A stretch of DNA of 64,000 nucleotides from CAVTND01 sp963735955 (GCA_963735955.1 CAVTND010000009.1:215822-279821), one strand, 5' to 3'. Positions 1 through 9,556 are shown, numbered from the stretch's first letter. The notes: generated by a model from the letters alone, not told the origin. Program-made: numbers and translations.

Positions 1-553
1 GCGCCCGCGCCTGCACCGACAGCGCGAGCATTGCGATCTGCACGCCCGCATCGTTGTAGTAGAACTCGCGCGACACCTCCGCGCCCTGCGACGCCAGCAG
101 TCTGGCCAGGGAATCGCCGATGGCGGCCTGGCGCGCGTGCCCAAGATGCAGGGGTCCGGTCGGATTGGCGGAAACGAATTCCACCATCACTTTCTGGTTG
201 CGATGCGCGTCGGAGCAACCAAAGCGATCAGCCTCGCGCAGGGCGACGCGCACGACTTCCTGGCGGGCTGGCGAGGTCAGCCGAAAATTGATGAAACCGG
301 GGCCGGCGACTTCGATCGACTCGATCAGGCTGCGCGCGGCCGGGTCGGCTTTGAGGGCACTTGCGATGGCCGCCGCGAGTTCGCGCGGGTTCTTCTTCAG
401 CCCCTTGGCGATCTGCAAGGCAACATTGGTGGCAATGTCGCCGTGTGACTCGACTTTCGGGCGTTCCAGAATCGGCATGGCGCCGACCACACCCAGGCCC
501 GCCAGCGCTCGTGCGATCAATTCGACGAGCTGTTGTTTCTGCTGGGAAAGCAT
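1..553 (-). CDS. argS: Arginyl-tRNA synthetase, N-terminal part (runs off the window)
   Basis: Charges tRNA-Arg with arginine in the cytoplasm (class I aminoacyl-tRNA synthetase). The reading frame opens with ATG at 553-551 (MLSQQKQQLVEL) and stays open to base 1, giving about 184 residues of a protein usually near 560-600. Residues 1 to about 85 match the N-terminal tRNA-binding domain typical of ArgRS. They are followed by the family hallmark VEFVSANPTGPLHLGHARQA, which carries the HIGH-type ATP-binding motif as HLGH, and then by the EFYYNDAG block. No frameshift is visible in the part present. It is transcribed divergently from the secreted-protein gene at 688, with 134 bp between the two starts. 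Confidence 0.95.
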   Translation of the reverse strand, partial: MLSQQKQQLVELIARALAGLGVVGAMPILERPKVESHGDIATNVALQIAKGLKKNPRELAAAIASALKADPAARSLIESIEVAGPGFINFRLTSPARQEVVRVALREADRFGCSDAHRNQKVMVEFVSANPTGPLHLGHARQAAIGDSLARLLASQGAEVSREFYYNDAGVQIAMLALSVQARA

Positions 554-687
554 TGCAGACTGGCGATCGAGGCAAAGGCGCGGATTCTACCCGTGGCGAG
601 TGGGCCGACTTTGGGGCCGCCCGTGCGCAAAGTGTCTTCTTGCGCTCGCTGTCAGGCAGATCGGGAGTTGAACCAGCGGAGGTAAGA

Positions 688-2001
688 ATGAAGAAGAAGT
701 GCGCAGGCTGGATGCAACAAATGCTGGTCGTCGTCTTGGCGACGCCGTCGATGGCGACGATGGCCCAGACCAAGGCCCCGGCGCAGGTCGTCAAGCCGCC
801 CGTCTCTCAGGCGTGGATCGATGTGGCTACCTTTGCCGGCATGGGCATGCCCGGCATGGGTGGCGCGGGCGGCGCGGGTGGCAGCCCGATGAGCATGATG
901 GGAAACATGTTCGGTAGTGGTGGATCAAGCGCCGGCGCGAAGAACAGCTTTGGCATGACGCAGACCGGGTCTGCGGGTCGGTGGGTCGACGTCACGCTGC
1001 ACACAAGCCGCAACCCTTCGCTGCAGACTGCGGCCCAGGCCGTGCCCGCCGGAACCCAGCTGGCGCCCAGCCTGGCGCTGGTAGCGCCCAAGGTGCAGAC
1101 CCCGGCTCCGCCGGTTGACGACGACCGTGTGGTCGAGCGTGAGTTCGAGCGACCGAAGGGCAAGATGCTGATCTACTGGGGCTGTGGCGACACCGTGCGC
1201 GCGGGCCAGCCGCGTGTGCTCGACATGTCGACCGCGAAACCAGAGGACTTCCAGAAGTTCTTCGTTTCGCGCCGGGCGACGCAGCGCGGCACGCACGTCG
1301 CGGCCGGCCGGCCCTTGTGGCCGAACGAGACCGACGCCCGCATGGTGCCTGCCAATGCCTCGCTGGTCGGCGAACATGCGTTCAGCGGCCAGGGCGTGCC
1401 CGAGGGGTTCAAGTTCATGCTTCCCGCGGCGCAGGATCTGATGCCGCCAATCGAACTGAAGCAGGCGGCGCAAGGCGGTGCGACCCAGCTGGAATGGGCA
1501 GCGTTGCCAACCGCGCGTGCCTATTTCATCGCTGCCATGGGCGCCAAAAGTGGCGCCGATACCGAAATGGTGTTCTGGACCTCGAGCGAAGTGCCCGAGC
1601 TCGGCATGGGTCTGATCGATTACCAGACGAATGCTGCGGTCGACCGCTGGTTGAATGAGAAAGTGCTGCTGGGACCGACGGTGACCCGCTGCACGGTGCC
1701 GAAGGGCGTATTTGGCGAAGGTGGTGGCGCCATGCTGAGGATGATCGCTTACGGTTCGGAATTGAACCTCGCCTTCCCGCCGCGACCGACGGATCCGAAG
1801 ATCGCCTGGGAACCGCAATGGGCAGCCAAGATTCGGGTCAAGAGCGTCGCGTCGGCATTCCTCGGAATGGACATGAGCCAGATGCAGCGGGGCGCCGCAC
1901 CGGCGGCGGGCGAAGCCAGCCCATCTCAACAGCAGCAGAAACCGGAGGAGGAACAGAAGCTCAATCCGGTCGATCTGCTGCGCGGCATTTTCGGGCGCTG
2001 A
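688..2001 (+). CDS. Secreted protein of unknown function, Gly/Met-rich N-terminus
   Basis: I do not recognise the family. The ATG at 688 is preceded by GGAGG at 677-682 and opens a signal peptide (MKKKCAGWMQQMLVVVLA...SMATMAQ), so the 437-residue product is probably periplasmic. Right after the leader, around residues 50-80, comes a low-complexity stretch of Gly, Met and Ser (GMGMPGMGGAGGAGG, SMMGNMFGSGGSS). It is followed by a region rich in beta-type sequence and an acidic, Gln-rich tail ending NPVDLLRGIFGR. The frame is open further upstream to 361, but that part overlaps argS on the other strand and is not credible coding sequence. The glyoxalase-like gene starts 15 bp after the stop and may be co-transcribed. 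Confidence 0.7.
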   Translation: MKKKCAGWMQQMLVVVLATPSMATMAQTKAPAQVVKPPVSQAWIDVATFAGMGMPGMGGAGGAGGSPMSMMGNMFGSGGSSAGAKNSFGMTQTGSAGRWVDVTLHTSRNPSLQTAAQAVPAGTQLAPSLALVAPKVQTPAPPVDDDRVVEREFERPKGKMLIYWGCGDTVRAGQPRVLDMSTAKPEDFQKFFVSRRATQRGTHVAAGRPLWPNETDARMVPANASLVGEHAFSGQGVPEGFKFMLPAAQDLMPPIELKQAAQGGATQLEWAALPTARAYFIAAMGAKSGADTEMVFWTSSEVPELGMGLIDYQTNAAVDRWLNEKVLLGPTVTRCTVPKGVFGEGGGAMLRMIAYGSELNLAFPPRPTDPKIAWEPQWAAKIRVKSVASAFLGMDMSQMQRGAAPAAGEASPSQQQQKPEEEQKLNPVDLLRGIFGR

Positions 2002-2016
2002 TCGCAGATCGCCGCG

Positions 2017-2730
2017 ATGGAATCGGACATGCCCAGCTTGGAGACGAGCGCCCACGTCGCGGGCGAGCGCATTCAACGCAGCGAGCTCGACCATCTTGTG
2101 GTCGGCTGCGCGCGTCTCGACGATGGGGTCCGATGGATTGAGGAGCGGCTGGGTGTGCCGCCCGTCATCGGCGGTCAGCATGTCGCGATGGGCACCCACA
2201 ATGCACTTCTGCGGCTCGGCGCTCGCAGCTACCTCGAGCTGATCGCGATTGACCCCGATCTGCCGGCGCCGTCGCGACCGCGCTGGTTCTCACTCGACGA
2301 ACCGGACCTCCAGGAGCGCCTGGCGCGGGCGCCCGAGCTGCTCACCTGGGTCGTCCGTTGCAACTCAATCGTGACAGCGTGTGCGCGAGTGCCGGACCTG
2401 GGTGATGTGCTCGAGATGCGCCGCGGAGATTTTCGCTGGCGAATCTCGGTGCCGCCGAATGGCACAATGGCATGGGGCGGCGTTCTGCCGACTGCGATTC
2501 AGTGGGAGGCTGGCGCGGAGGGAGCACTGCATCCCTGCGACCGCCTGCCTGCAAGCGGATGCGAGCTGATCTCGCTCGATCTTTCTCACCCGGCTGCCGT
2601 GCTCGGCACCAGCGGTATCGTGGCGCTGTTTCGTGAGCTGCGCATTGTCGGTCCGGTGGATCTGAAGCCGGGGCCCAGACAAATCGCTGCCATGATTCGT
2701 TCGCCGCTGGGTGAGGTGCGCCTGTCATGA
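2017..2730 (+). CDS. Glyoxalase-like (VOC superfamily) domain protein
   Basis: 237 residues. After a short leader the sequence ELDHLVVGCARLDDGVRWIE, then LGVPPVIGGQH and GTHNALLRLG..YLELIAID, follows the pattern of the glyoxalase-like domain (Glyoxalase_3 type of the VOC superfamily), in which paired beta-alpha-beta-beta-beta modules form a metal site. Substrate unknown. The C-terminal half (LISLDLSHP, ELRIVGPVDLKPGPRQIAAMI) fits the second module. An alternative start is ATG at 2029. The stop overlaps the ATG of the peptidase gene by four bases (ATGA, 2727-2730), which suggests translational coupling. Family assignment is good; function is open. Confidence 0.75.
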   Translation: MESDMPSLETSAHVAGERIQRSELDHLVVGCARLDDGVRWIEERLGVPPVIGGQHVAMGTHNALLRLGARSYLELIAIDPDLPAPSRPRWFSLDEPDLQERLARAPELLTWVVRCNSIVTACARVPDLGDVLEMRRGDFRWRISVPPNGTMAWGGVLPTAIQWEAGAEGALHPCDRLPASGCELISLDLSHPAAVLGTSGIVALFRELRIVGPVDLKPGPRQIAAMIRSPLGEVRLS

Positions 2731-4933
2731 CTGCTACCCGCAGGGACCCAGCCATGAGTTGGCTTGTACGGCATTGCAGAGCGCGCTTCCTTGCCATCGG
2801 CGCACTCCTGATCATCGTTCCAGGATCGCCCATGCTTCTCGCCCAGACCACGCCCGATGCGGCGACCCGACCACCACTGGCTCGTCCGCAGCCGCATGTG
2901 GTGAAGAGCCCGAACGGCGACCGCATTGACGAGTACTACTGGCTGCGCGACGACGATCCGAAGTCCAAGCGGCCCGAAATCATTGAGTACCTGAAAGCGG
3001 AAAACGCCTACACCGACGCGATGCTCGCGCATGTGCAGCCTTTGCAGGCCAGGCTTGTCGCTGAAATGCGCGCCCGCATCAAGGAGGACGACAGCAGCGT
3101 GCCGGTGTACGACAACGGCTACTGGAACTGGCGTCGCTTCGACCTCGGTGCCGAGTACCCGATCTATCTGCGCCAGCGCGGCGGACCCGAGCGCCCGGAT
3201 CCCGCCGCGACGCCCGAAGTCCTGCTGGACGTTCCCAGGCTGGCCGCCGGCCAGGCGTACTTCTCGGTCTCCGCGATGGCAGTCAGCCCCGACAATCGCT
3301 GGCTGGCCTATACGGTGGATCTGAGTGGACGCCAGATCTACGAGCTGCGATTTGTCGACCTGGCGAACGGCACACCGTCACCGATCACGATCCCCGGCGT
3401 TATCGGACAGGTGGTATGGGCGCCGGACAACCGCACGGTCTTTTACCTGCGGCAGGACCCGCAGACCCTGGTTCATGGCACGGTCTACCGGCACACGCTC
3501 GGCACTGATCCGAAGACCGATGTCTTTGTCTATGACGAGAAGGACCGGGAGCTTTTCACCGGCATTGGGCGCAGCGCCTCGCGCCAGTTCGTCCTGATTT
3601 CGATCGGCGGCTACGACACGACCGAATGGCTGGCGATTCCGGCCGCCGCACCGCACAGCCCGCCGAAGATCGTGCTGCCCCGGCGCAAGGATGTGCGCAG
3701 CTACGCCGATCACATCGCCGGCCGCTGGGTGATCCGCACCAACGACGACGCCAAGAACTTTCGTCTGGTTTCGGCGCCCGAGAACGCGCCGGCCGACCGC
3801 AACCAATGGCGTGACATCGTGCCGGCGCGCGCTGATGCGTCGGTCGAGGGCTTCGCCCTGTTCAATTCCGCGATCGTGATCGCGGAACGGGTCGACGCGA
3901 ATGTGCGCATTCGCGTCTTGCCGAACGATCGGCCGGCGTTCGCGGTCGCCGCCGACGAGTCGGCCTTCGAGATGTCGCTCGACGCGAATCCGGACCCGGC
4001 GGTGCGCGCCGCACGCTACACCTATGTCTCGATGGTCACGCCGACCATCACCTACGACGTCGACCTGGAAAGCGGCGCACGCACGGAACGAAAGGTGCAG
4101 CCGGTCATCGGCTACGACCGCACGCTGTATGCCACCGAGCGGCTGTGGGCGCCGGCGCGCGACGGCAAACGCATTCCGTTGACGATCGCCTACCGCAAGG
4201 ATCGCTTCAAGCGTGGCGCGATGCCGCTGTACATCGATGGCTATGGCGCCTACGGCATCTCCAACGATCCGTTTTTCAGCAGCAATCGGGTGTCGCTGCT
4301 GGATCGTGGCTTTGTCATCGCGCTCGCGCATGTGCGCGGCGGCGCCGAACTCGGCCAGACCTGGTACGAAGACGGCAAGTTGCTGGCGAAGAAGAACACC
4401 TTCAACGATTTTGTCGACGTCACCGATTTCCTGGTGCGGGAGCGTTACGGGGCGCCCGGGACATGGTCTTTGCGTCCGGCGGCTCGGCCGGTGGCCTTCT
4501 GATGGGCGCGATCGCCAACCAGGCGCCCGATCGCTATCGCGGCATTGCGATGCACGTGCCTTTCGTCGACGCCGTGACCACGATGCTCGACGAAACGATC
4601 CCGCTGACGACCAATGAGTGGTCGCAATGGGGTGATCCGCGCGAGAAGAAGTACTACGACTACATGCTGTCGTACTCGCCCTACGACAACATCGCGGCCA
4701 GGGACTATCCGGCGATACTGGTGACGACCGGACTCTGGGATGCGATGGTGCAGTACTTCGAGCCCGCCAAGTACGTGGCGCGGCTGCGGGCGAAGAAGAC
4801 CGATGCCAATCCCCTGCTGTTCCGGGTGACCATGGAGGCCGGCCACGGCGGCAAGTCAGGTCGCTTTGAGCGGCTCAACGACACCGCGCGTGAGTACGTG
4901 TTTTTCCTGGATCTCGCCGGGATTCGCGACTAG
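2727..4933 (+). CDS. Prolyl oligopeptidase family serine peptidase (S9A), frameshifted
   Basis: Cleaves short peptides, typically after proline (PREP) or basic residues (oligopeptidase B). ATG at 2727 overlaps the previous stop; ATG at 2754 (MSWLVRHC...) gives a cleaner signal peptide ending near LLAQ, so the enzyme is probably periplasmic. The N-terminal part has the S9A opening (SPNGDRIDEYYWLRDDD) and the seven-bladed propeller. The catalytic domain carries the nucleophile motif GGSAGG, an Asp region (TTGLWDAMVQYFEP) and the His motif EAGHGGKSGR. The frame breaks at about 4455-4462: one missing base after YGAP moves the rest into another frame. With one base restored the product is about 735 residues, normal for the family. 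Both halves are fully conserved, so sequencing error is more likely than decay. Confidence 0.88.
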
Positions 4934-5922
4934 CTTTTGCTCAGCTTGAACACCGGCACCACGCCGCCGGTCTCGATCCCGCGGTAGTTGCGAATCGGCG
5001 GACAGTCGAAGGGCGCGAGCGCGGTGCCGCTCGAATCGTCGAGCACCCCGAGTTGCTGCAGAACTTCGACCGTGGCGGCATGCAGGGCCCGCGAGTTGCC
5101 GTCGGCAATGCGGATTGCAATGCCCAGGCCCTTGGAGCGCACACCGATCGCCTGCACGCCATCGGCGCCGATTTTGCTGACCCAGTCCCCGGCGCCCGTT
5201 TCCATCAGCGCCAAGTCGGTTCGGCGCGTGCCGGACACCAGTTCCGGATGTCTCGTCATGGCGAAGTAGATCGCACGCAGTTCGGGGTTGTCGTCGGCGG
5301 CGATGCGGGCAAAGGTCTGTGCCAGGCGCTTCAGCGGCATGGCGAAATTCGGCGCGCTGCAACCGTCGATGCCCTGCGCGATGGCGTCGCCCTGCGCAAA
5401 GCGAGCGACCGCCGAGCGGATTCGCTGCTGCAGAGGATGGCTCGGATCGAGGTAAGTCTGGGTCGGCTGCCCATGCAAGCGGCAATAGGCGAGAAAGCCC
5501 GCGTGCTTGCCGGAGCAGTTGTGCACCAGCGGGCCCCAGATGGCGCCGGGCGGCGCCTGGGTACTGGTCACGGTGAAATAGCTCGGCGGGTGGCAGCCGC
5601 ACTGCAGCGCGGTCTCGTCGAACCCGGCCGCGCTCAGGATGCGTTGCACGATCTGCACGTGAACCGCCTCGCCGCTGTGGCTGGCACACATCAGGGCCAG
5701 CTCGTGCGATGTGAACCCGAAGCGCGCCATGCCGCCGTCCTCGACGAAGGGCAGGGCCTGCAACGGCTTGAGCGCGGAACGGGTGAAGTTCAGTGAGTCC
5801 GGATCGCCACTGGCGGCAACCAGGCGGCCGGCGGGGTCAACCACGGCAATCGAACCGTAGTGAACGCATTCGGTGGTGCCGCCGCGCGTCGTTTCGACCA
5901 GGGGCACATGGCGGGGAATCAT
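4930..5922 (-). CDS. L-asparaginase II (Asparaginase_II family)
   Basis: Predicted to hydrolyse L-asparagine to aspartate and ammonia. The 330-residue sequence fits the thermolabile, Rhizobium-type asparaginase family (PF06089), which is unrelated to AnsA/AnsB: an opening VETTRGGTTECVHYGSIAVVD, then RSALKPLQALP, CASHSGE, HNCSGKHAGFLAYC and the closing SKGLGIAIRIADGN. The conserved Ser-Ala-Leu-Lys and Cys-Ser-Gly-Lys-His blocks are both present. There is no signal peptide, so it is cytoplasmic. Its TAG stop and the TAG stop of the convergent peptidase share the palindrome CTAG at 4930-4933, leaving no intergenic DNA. Confidence 0.9.
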   Translation of the reverse strand: MIPRHVPLVETTRGGTTECVHYGSIAVVDPAGRLVAASGDPDSLNFTRSALKPLQALPFVEDGGMARFGFTSHELALMCASHSGEAVHVQIVQRILSAAGFDETALQCGCHPPSYFTVTSTQAPPGAIWGPLVHNCSGKHAGFLAYCRLHGQPTQTYLDPSHPLQQRIRSAVARFAQGDAIAQGIDGCSAPNFAMPLKRLAQTFARIAADDNPELRAIYFAMTRHPELVSGTRRTDLALMETGAGDWVSKIGADGVQAIGVRSKGLGIAIRIADGNSRALHAATVEVLQQLGVLDDSSGTALAPFDCPPIRNYRGIETGGVVPVFKLSKS

Positions 5923-6019
5923 GTGTTTGCCCTGGAAAGGCGCGCATCAGGAGCCAGCGCCAGCGACCCCGGATTCGATCCGATGGGCCGACGCCCGGTC
6001 CCCCGAGGATCCCTTCGAA

Positions 6020-6895
6020 CTAGGCCGGCTGGGGAGCTGCACCGCCCGCAGCCGCCTGCAGACGCGCGGCAATTTCCTTGCGGTAACGGTTCAATTCCTG
6101 CACCGACGAGAACGTGCGATCGAACAGCAGGCTCAGGTTGTGCAGGATGCGGTCGACGACCTTGGTTTCCCATTCTTTGTCGAACTTGATCTGTTCGTCG
6201 AGCCAGTGTTCGAGCCAGCCCGGGTCGGGGAGGCGCGATTGTACGGTGTCATTCGGGAAAAGCGACTGATTGACATGCAGGTTGGTCGGGTGCAGTGCCT
6301 TGTCGGTGCGCCGGGCCGAGGCCATCAGCACGCCGACCTTGGCAAAGGCGGCGCGGGCCGTGTCGCCCAGTTCGCCCAGATACTTCTTCATGTATCGCAG
6401 GTAGGCACCACCATGGCGTGCCTCGTCCTGGCTCAGCAGCCGGTAGATCGCCTTGATCACCGGTTCGGTGTGCCACTCGGCCGCGCGCCGATACCAGTGG
6501 TTCAGACGAACCTCGCCGCAGAAATGCAGCATCAGGGTCTCCAGCCGCGGAGCCGGATCGAACTCGAAGCGCACCGCGTGCAATTCCTTTTCGCTCGGCA
6601 CCAGGTCCGGTCGGAACCGGCGCAGATACTCCATCAGCACCAGCGAATGCTTTTGTTCCTCGAAGAACCAGACGCTCATGAAGGCCGAAAAATCCGAGTC
6701 GCCACGGTTGTCGCGCAGGAACATCTCGGTTGCCGGCAGCGCCGACCATTCCGTAATTGCGTTGAACTTGATCGTCTGCGCCTGCTCGTCGGTCAGGCGC
6801 TGTGTATCGAACTCGCCCCACGGCACATCCTGATCCATGTTCCAGCGGACCGCTTCGAGCGACTTGAACAGTTCCGGATACAGCAGTGAACTCAT
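6020..6895 (-). CDS. Ferritin-like diiron protein
   Basis: 291 residues from ATG at 6895, preceded on the minus strand by GAGGTG. Four carboxylate/histidine ligands in ferritin-like order are visible: Glu49 (or Glu56) in the first helix, an ExxH pair Glu80-Gln-Lys-His83 (EEQKHS), Glu128, and a second ExxH pair Glu158-Ala-Arg-His161 (DEARHGG). This is the binuclear-iron pattern of acyl-ACP desaturase, R2 and AurF-type proteins. The exact reaction (desaturation, N-oxygenation or another O2 activation) cannot be read from the sequence. The frame is open about 300 bases further upstream, but that extension is not protein-like. A TetR regulator lies divergently upstream and may control it. Confidence 0.72.
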   Translation of the reverse strand: MSSLLYPELFKSLEAVRWNMDQDVPWGEFDTQRLTDEQAQTIKFNAITEWSALPATEMFLRDNRGDSDFSAFMSVWFFEEQKHSLVLMEYLRRFRPDLVPSEKELHAVRFEFDPAPRLETLMLHFCGEVRLNHWYRRAAEWHTEPVIKAIYRLLSQDEARHGGAYLRYMKKYLGELGDTARAAFAKVGVLMASARRTDKALHPTNLHVNQSLFPNDTVQSRLPDPGWLEHWLDEQIKFDKEWETKVVDRILHNLSLLFDRTFSSVQELNRYRKEIAARLQAAAGGAAPQPA

Positions 6896-7243
6896 GGCAG
6901 CACCTCGAATTCCATGTGCCCAGCCTTCAGGCGGCGGCTTGGCGCTTCGGCAGGCAATGACGCTTACCAGCACCGGACACTTCGCGCAGTGCTGGTTGGC
7001 CGCGTACTGGCTCGTCGAAGCGGTGGCGAGCCCTGCCAGCCCAGGCGAACTGTAACTGAGCGGCGCCCCGGATAGTTTGCCCGGCTTTTTGCTGGAGATC
7101 TGTCCGCTACTGACCTCCAAAGCCCGAAATTTCCTTGCGTTCGGCGCGCTGACCCGGTTGAAGTCGAAAAGTGGCGAAAGACCTTTACCGTTCAGGGTCA
7201 TATCTAGACTAGCTGGTCATAAGACCGGACATCGGACCCGTTG
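6896..7243. other. Intergenic region between divergent diiron-protein and tetR genes
   Basis: 348 bp with no convincing gene. It should hold both promoters. The only symmetry near the regulator start is a short inverted repeat GGTCATAAGACC at about 7214-7225 (4-bp arms), too weak to call an operator. Confidence 0.5.
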
Positions 7244-7852
7244 ATGCAGACGCTCTCCCTGAAGGAACAACAATTACGTCTGCGCGAGGACGTCATTCTG
7301 CAGGCCGTTCGGTCCTTGCTGTCCGAAAAAGGATTCGACCGGATGACGGTCGACGAAGTCGCGGCGGTGGTCGGCGTCGCCAAGGCGAGTTTGTACAAAC
7401 ACTTTCGGTCCAAGGAATTGCTGGCAGCCACGGCGATCTCGCAATTGCTGGATCGCGCGCTTGCCATTGTTGAAGCGCAGCCTGAGTCCGTGGCGCCGAT
7501 CGACAAGCTGAAAGCCCTGGTGCGCTGGTCACTGCGCCAGCGGCTGGCCGGTCAGGTACCCATGCTGCCGCCACCGCGCTCACCGCTGCGCGAGGCACTG
7601 GTGAAGCATCGACCGTTCATCGATCGACTGACGAGACTGAGTGGCCGTCTGGATGAATGGATCGGGGCCGCTCAATCCGCCGGTCATATCGCGCCCGTGC
7701 TGCCTGGCAATCTCGTCATGCTGACCCTGTACGCGCGCATCGGTGACCCATTGGCGGACTTCCTGAGAGCCGGCGGACACTACAGCGACGAGCAAATCAT
7801 CGAGCATGTCACCACCATCTGCTTCAGCGGCTTGGCGTCCCCGCCCCAGTGA
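7244..7852 (+). CDS. TetR family transcriptional regulator
   Basis: About 202 residues. The N-terminal helix-turn-helix (ILQAVRSLLSEKGFDRMTVD, then EVAAVVGVAKASLYKHFRSK) is a textbook TetR DNA-binding domain; the C-terminal ligand domain is variable and its effector cannot be predicted. The start is placed at ATG 7244; a TTG immediately before it is also in frame. It is divergent from the ferritin-like diiron protein gene, the usual arrangement of a TetR repressor and its target. Its 3' end converges on folE2. Confidence 0.88.
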   Translation: MQTLSLKEQQLRLREDVILQAVRSLLSEKGFDRMTVDEVAAVVGVAKASLYKHFRSKELLAATAISQLLDRALAIVEAQPESVAPIDKLKALVRWSLRQRLAGQVPMLPPPRSPLREALVKHRPFIDRLTRLSGRLDEWIGAAQSAGHIAPVLPGNLVMLTLYARIGDPLADFLRAGGHYSDEQIIEHVTTICFSGLASPPQ

Positions 7853-7938
7853 AGCGCGTTCTCACGCGCACGCCTGGCAAGTCGAAAGAAGTCAGGAAAG
7901 CAAGTCGGCGCGCGCGGTCAACAGGTCCGCGGATCGGA

Positions 7939-8742
7939 TCAACGACCAACCCGATTGTCGTGCTCGATCAAGGCGTAGGCGGAATGGTTGTGGATCGACT
8001 CGAAGTTCTCGGCCTCGACCCGATAAGCGAGTACCCGCCGGTCCTTGCCAAGTACCAGCGCAATGTCACGCACGAGGTCTTCGACGAACTTGGGATTGTC
8101 GTAGGCCCGCTCGGTCACGTACTTCTCGTCCGGGCGCTTCAGCAGCCCCCAGAGTTCGGACGAAGCCGCGTCTTCGGCGATCCGGATCTGTTCATCGACG
8201 GCCATCTCGGCGGCCAGTTCCACGGTCAGGGTCAGGTGTGAGCGCTGGTTGTGGGCACCATAGTCGGCGACGTTCTTGCTGCACGGACACAGGCTGGTGA
8301 CGGGCACCACCACTTTCTGGCGGTACCGCGTGGCCGCGCCGGTCCGCTCGATGCTCACGGTCAGCTGATAGTCCATCAGGCTTTCGACGCCCGACACCGG
8401 CGCTGACTTGCGCACGAAGTAGGGCAGCCTGATCTCGATCGCTCCTTCGACTGCTTCAAGCCGTTTCAGCATGGCCTCGAGCAGAGCCAGTAGCGAGTCG
8501 CGAGCCAGGGGAGCCTGGTGCGCCTGCAGCAGGTCGATGAAGCGCGACATGTGCGTGCCCTTCTTCTCGGCGGGCAGGGCGACATACATGTCGACGCTGG
8601 CGACCGAGGGCTGGGCACCGTGCGGCGTGGCGACTGTCACCGGCTGGGTCAGCGCCTTTACTCCGACGCGCTGGATAGCCAGGTTGCGCCGGTCGGCGCC
8701 GGACTGCACGTCCGGCAGATAGATGTTGTCGGGAGCATTCAT
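7939..8742 (-). CDS. folE2: GTP cyclohydrolase IB (FolE2)
   Basis: Converts GTP to 7,8-dihydroneopterin triphosphate, the first step of tetrahydrofolate (and queuosine) synthesis; the FolE2 type can use metals other than zinc. 267 residues from ATG 8742 (MNAPDNIYLPDVQ). Diagnostic blocks: VDMYVALPAEKKGTHMSRF, LPYFVRKSAPVSG, and the active-site segment SLCPCSKNVADYGAHNQRS with Cys152 and Cys154, then FVEDLVRDIA and ESIHNHSAYA near the C-terminus. Length and motifs are complete. The downstream intergenic space with tetR (convergent) is 86 bp. Confidence 0.95.
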   Translation of the reverse strand: MNAPDNIYLPDVQSGADRRNLAIQRVGVKALTQPVTVATPHGAQPSVASVDMYVALPAEKKGTHMSRFIDLLQAHQAPLARDSLLALLEAMLKRLEAVEGAIEIRLPYFVRKSAPVSGVESLMDYQLTVSIERTGAATRYRQKVVVPVTSLCPCSKNVADYGAHNQRSHLTLTVELAAEMAVDEQIRIAEDAASSELWGLLKRPDEKYVTERAYDNPKFVEDLVRDIALVLGKDRRVLAYRVEAENFESIHNHSAYALIEHDNRVGR

Positions 8743-8821
8743 GATGTTCAGGCGATATTGTCGCCGATCCCGGGTGGGCAATCCTCGCTCCGGGATTCCG
8801 GCTCGCCGGGCCCGGCCGGCC

Positions 8822-9394
8822 TCAGTTCAATCCGGGCTTGGATCCGAGCAACTCCTCGATCTGGCGCGTCACGCGCGGATCAAGCGGTTCGACGTCGCTC
8901 GGAAACGACGCCACCCATCGGCCATTGCGGTCGATCAGGTATTTGTGGAAGTTCCAGCGCGGAGCCTGTCCGCTCACCTGGGTCAGGGCGACGAACAGTG
9001 GATTGGCGGCTGTACCCTTGACGGCGGATTTGGCGAACATCGGAAATTTGACGCCGTACGTGTTGAAGCAGAATTCGGCGATTTCCTTGTTCGATGCCTT
9101 TTCCTGGTTTCCGAAGTCGCCCGACGGAAAGCCGAGGATGACGAGGCCGCGCGCCGAATAGCGGGCGTACAGCGTTTCCAGCCCCTCATACTGGGGCGTG
9201 AAGCCGCAGTAACTGGCGGTGTTCACCACCAGGACCACCTTGTCGCGATACTGGCAGAGCGTCTGTGGAGATTCGTCCTGCAGGCGCGGAAAGGTGTGAT
9301 TCAGCAGCACCGGGCAGGTTTGAGCGACGGCGGGTAGCGCGAGGCTCGCAATGAGGGCGGCGAAGGCAGTGCGTATCAGAATTGACGTCATCAT
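8822..9394 (-). CDS. Secreted glutathione peroxidase family protein
   Basis: Thiol peroxidase reducing H2O2 or lipid hydroperoxides, usually with thioredoxin in bacteria. 190 residues starting at ATG 9394 with a clear signal peptide (MMTSILIRTAFAALIASLALPAVAQ cleaved near residue 25), so it acts in the periplasm, unlike cytoplasmic BtuE. The peroxidatic cysteine is Cys63 in NTASYCGFTPQYEGLETLY; the Gln motif (FPSGDFGNQE) and the Trp-Asn motif (RWNFHKYL) complete the catalytic set. The frame continues upstream of the chosen start but that part is not protein-like. Confidence 0.88.
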   Translation of the reverse strand: MMTSILIRTAFAALIASLALPAVAQTCPVLLNHTFPRLQDESPQTLCQYRDKVVLVVNTASYCGFTPQYEGLETLYARYSARGLVILGFPSGDFGNQEKASNKEIAEFCFNTYGVKFPMFAKSAVKGTAANPLFVALTQVSGQAPRWNFHKYLIDRNGRWVASFPSDVEPLDPRVTRQIEELLGSKPGLN

Positions 9395-9556
9395 TGGATG
9401 GCCGTTGTAGGGTGGTTTACGTGGATTCGCAGTGAGAGTGCCAAAGTCTGAATTAGTTTGCCGGCGCGGCCGCGAGCTTAGTCCCGGCCCGCGTGCAATA
9501 CCCGGATCGTGGGCAGGGCTGTATGACAATTCGTCATTGTCTCAAGGAGGCAGTGC

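Noticed and set aside
925..2199. 424-codon open frame on the minus strand
   Set aside because: Lies antisense to the secreted-protein gene; composition is Arg/His-rich without any domain. Typical shadow frame of GC-rich DNA.
3378..4331. 317-codon minus-strand frame inside the prolyl oligopeptidase
   Set aside because: Arg/His/Asp-rich mirror of a real gene with full family match on the plus strand.
5923..6019. TTCGATCC-type sequence resembling a tRNA T-arm
   Set aside because: No acceptor stem, anticodon arm or CCA-adjacent pairing could be found around it.
6020..7201. Long 393-residue form of the diiron protein
   Set aside because: The first 100 residues show no conservation-like pattern, while ATG 6895 has a ribosome binding site and starts the recognisable protein.
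7210..7230. Short palindrome GGTCATAAGACC upstream of tetR
   Set aside because: Four-base arms occur by chance often; not enough for an operator call.
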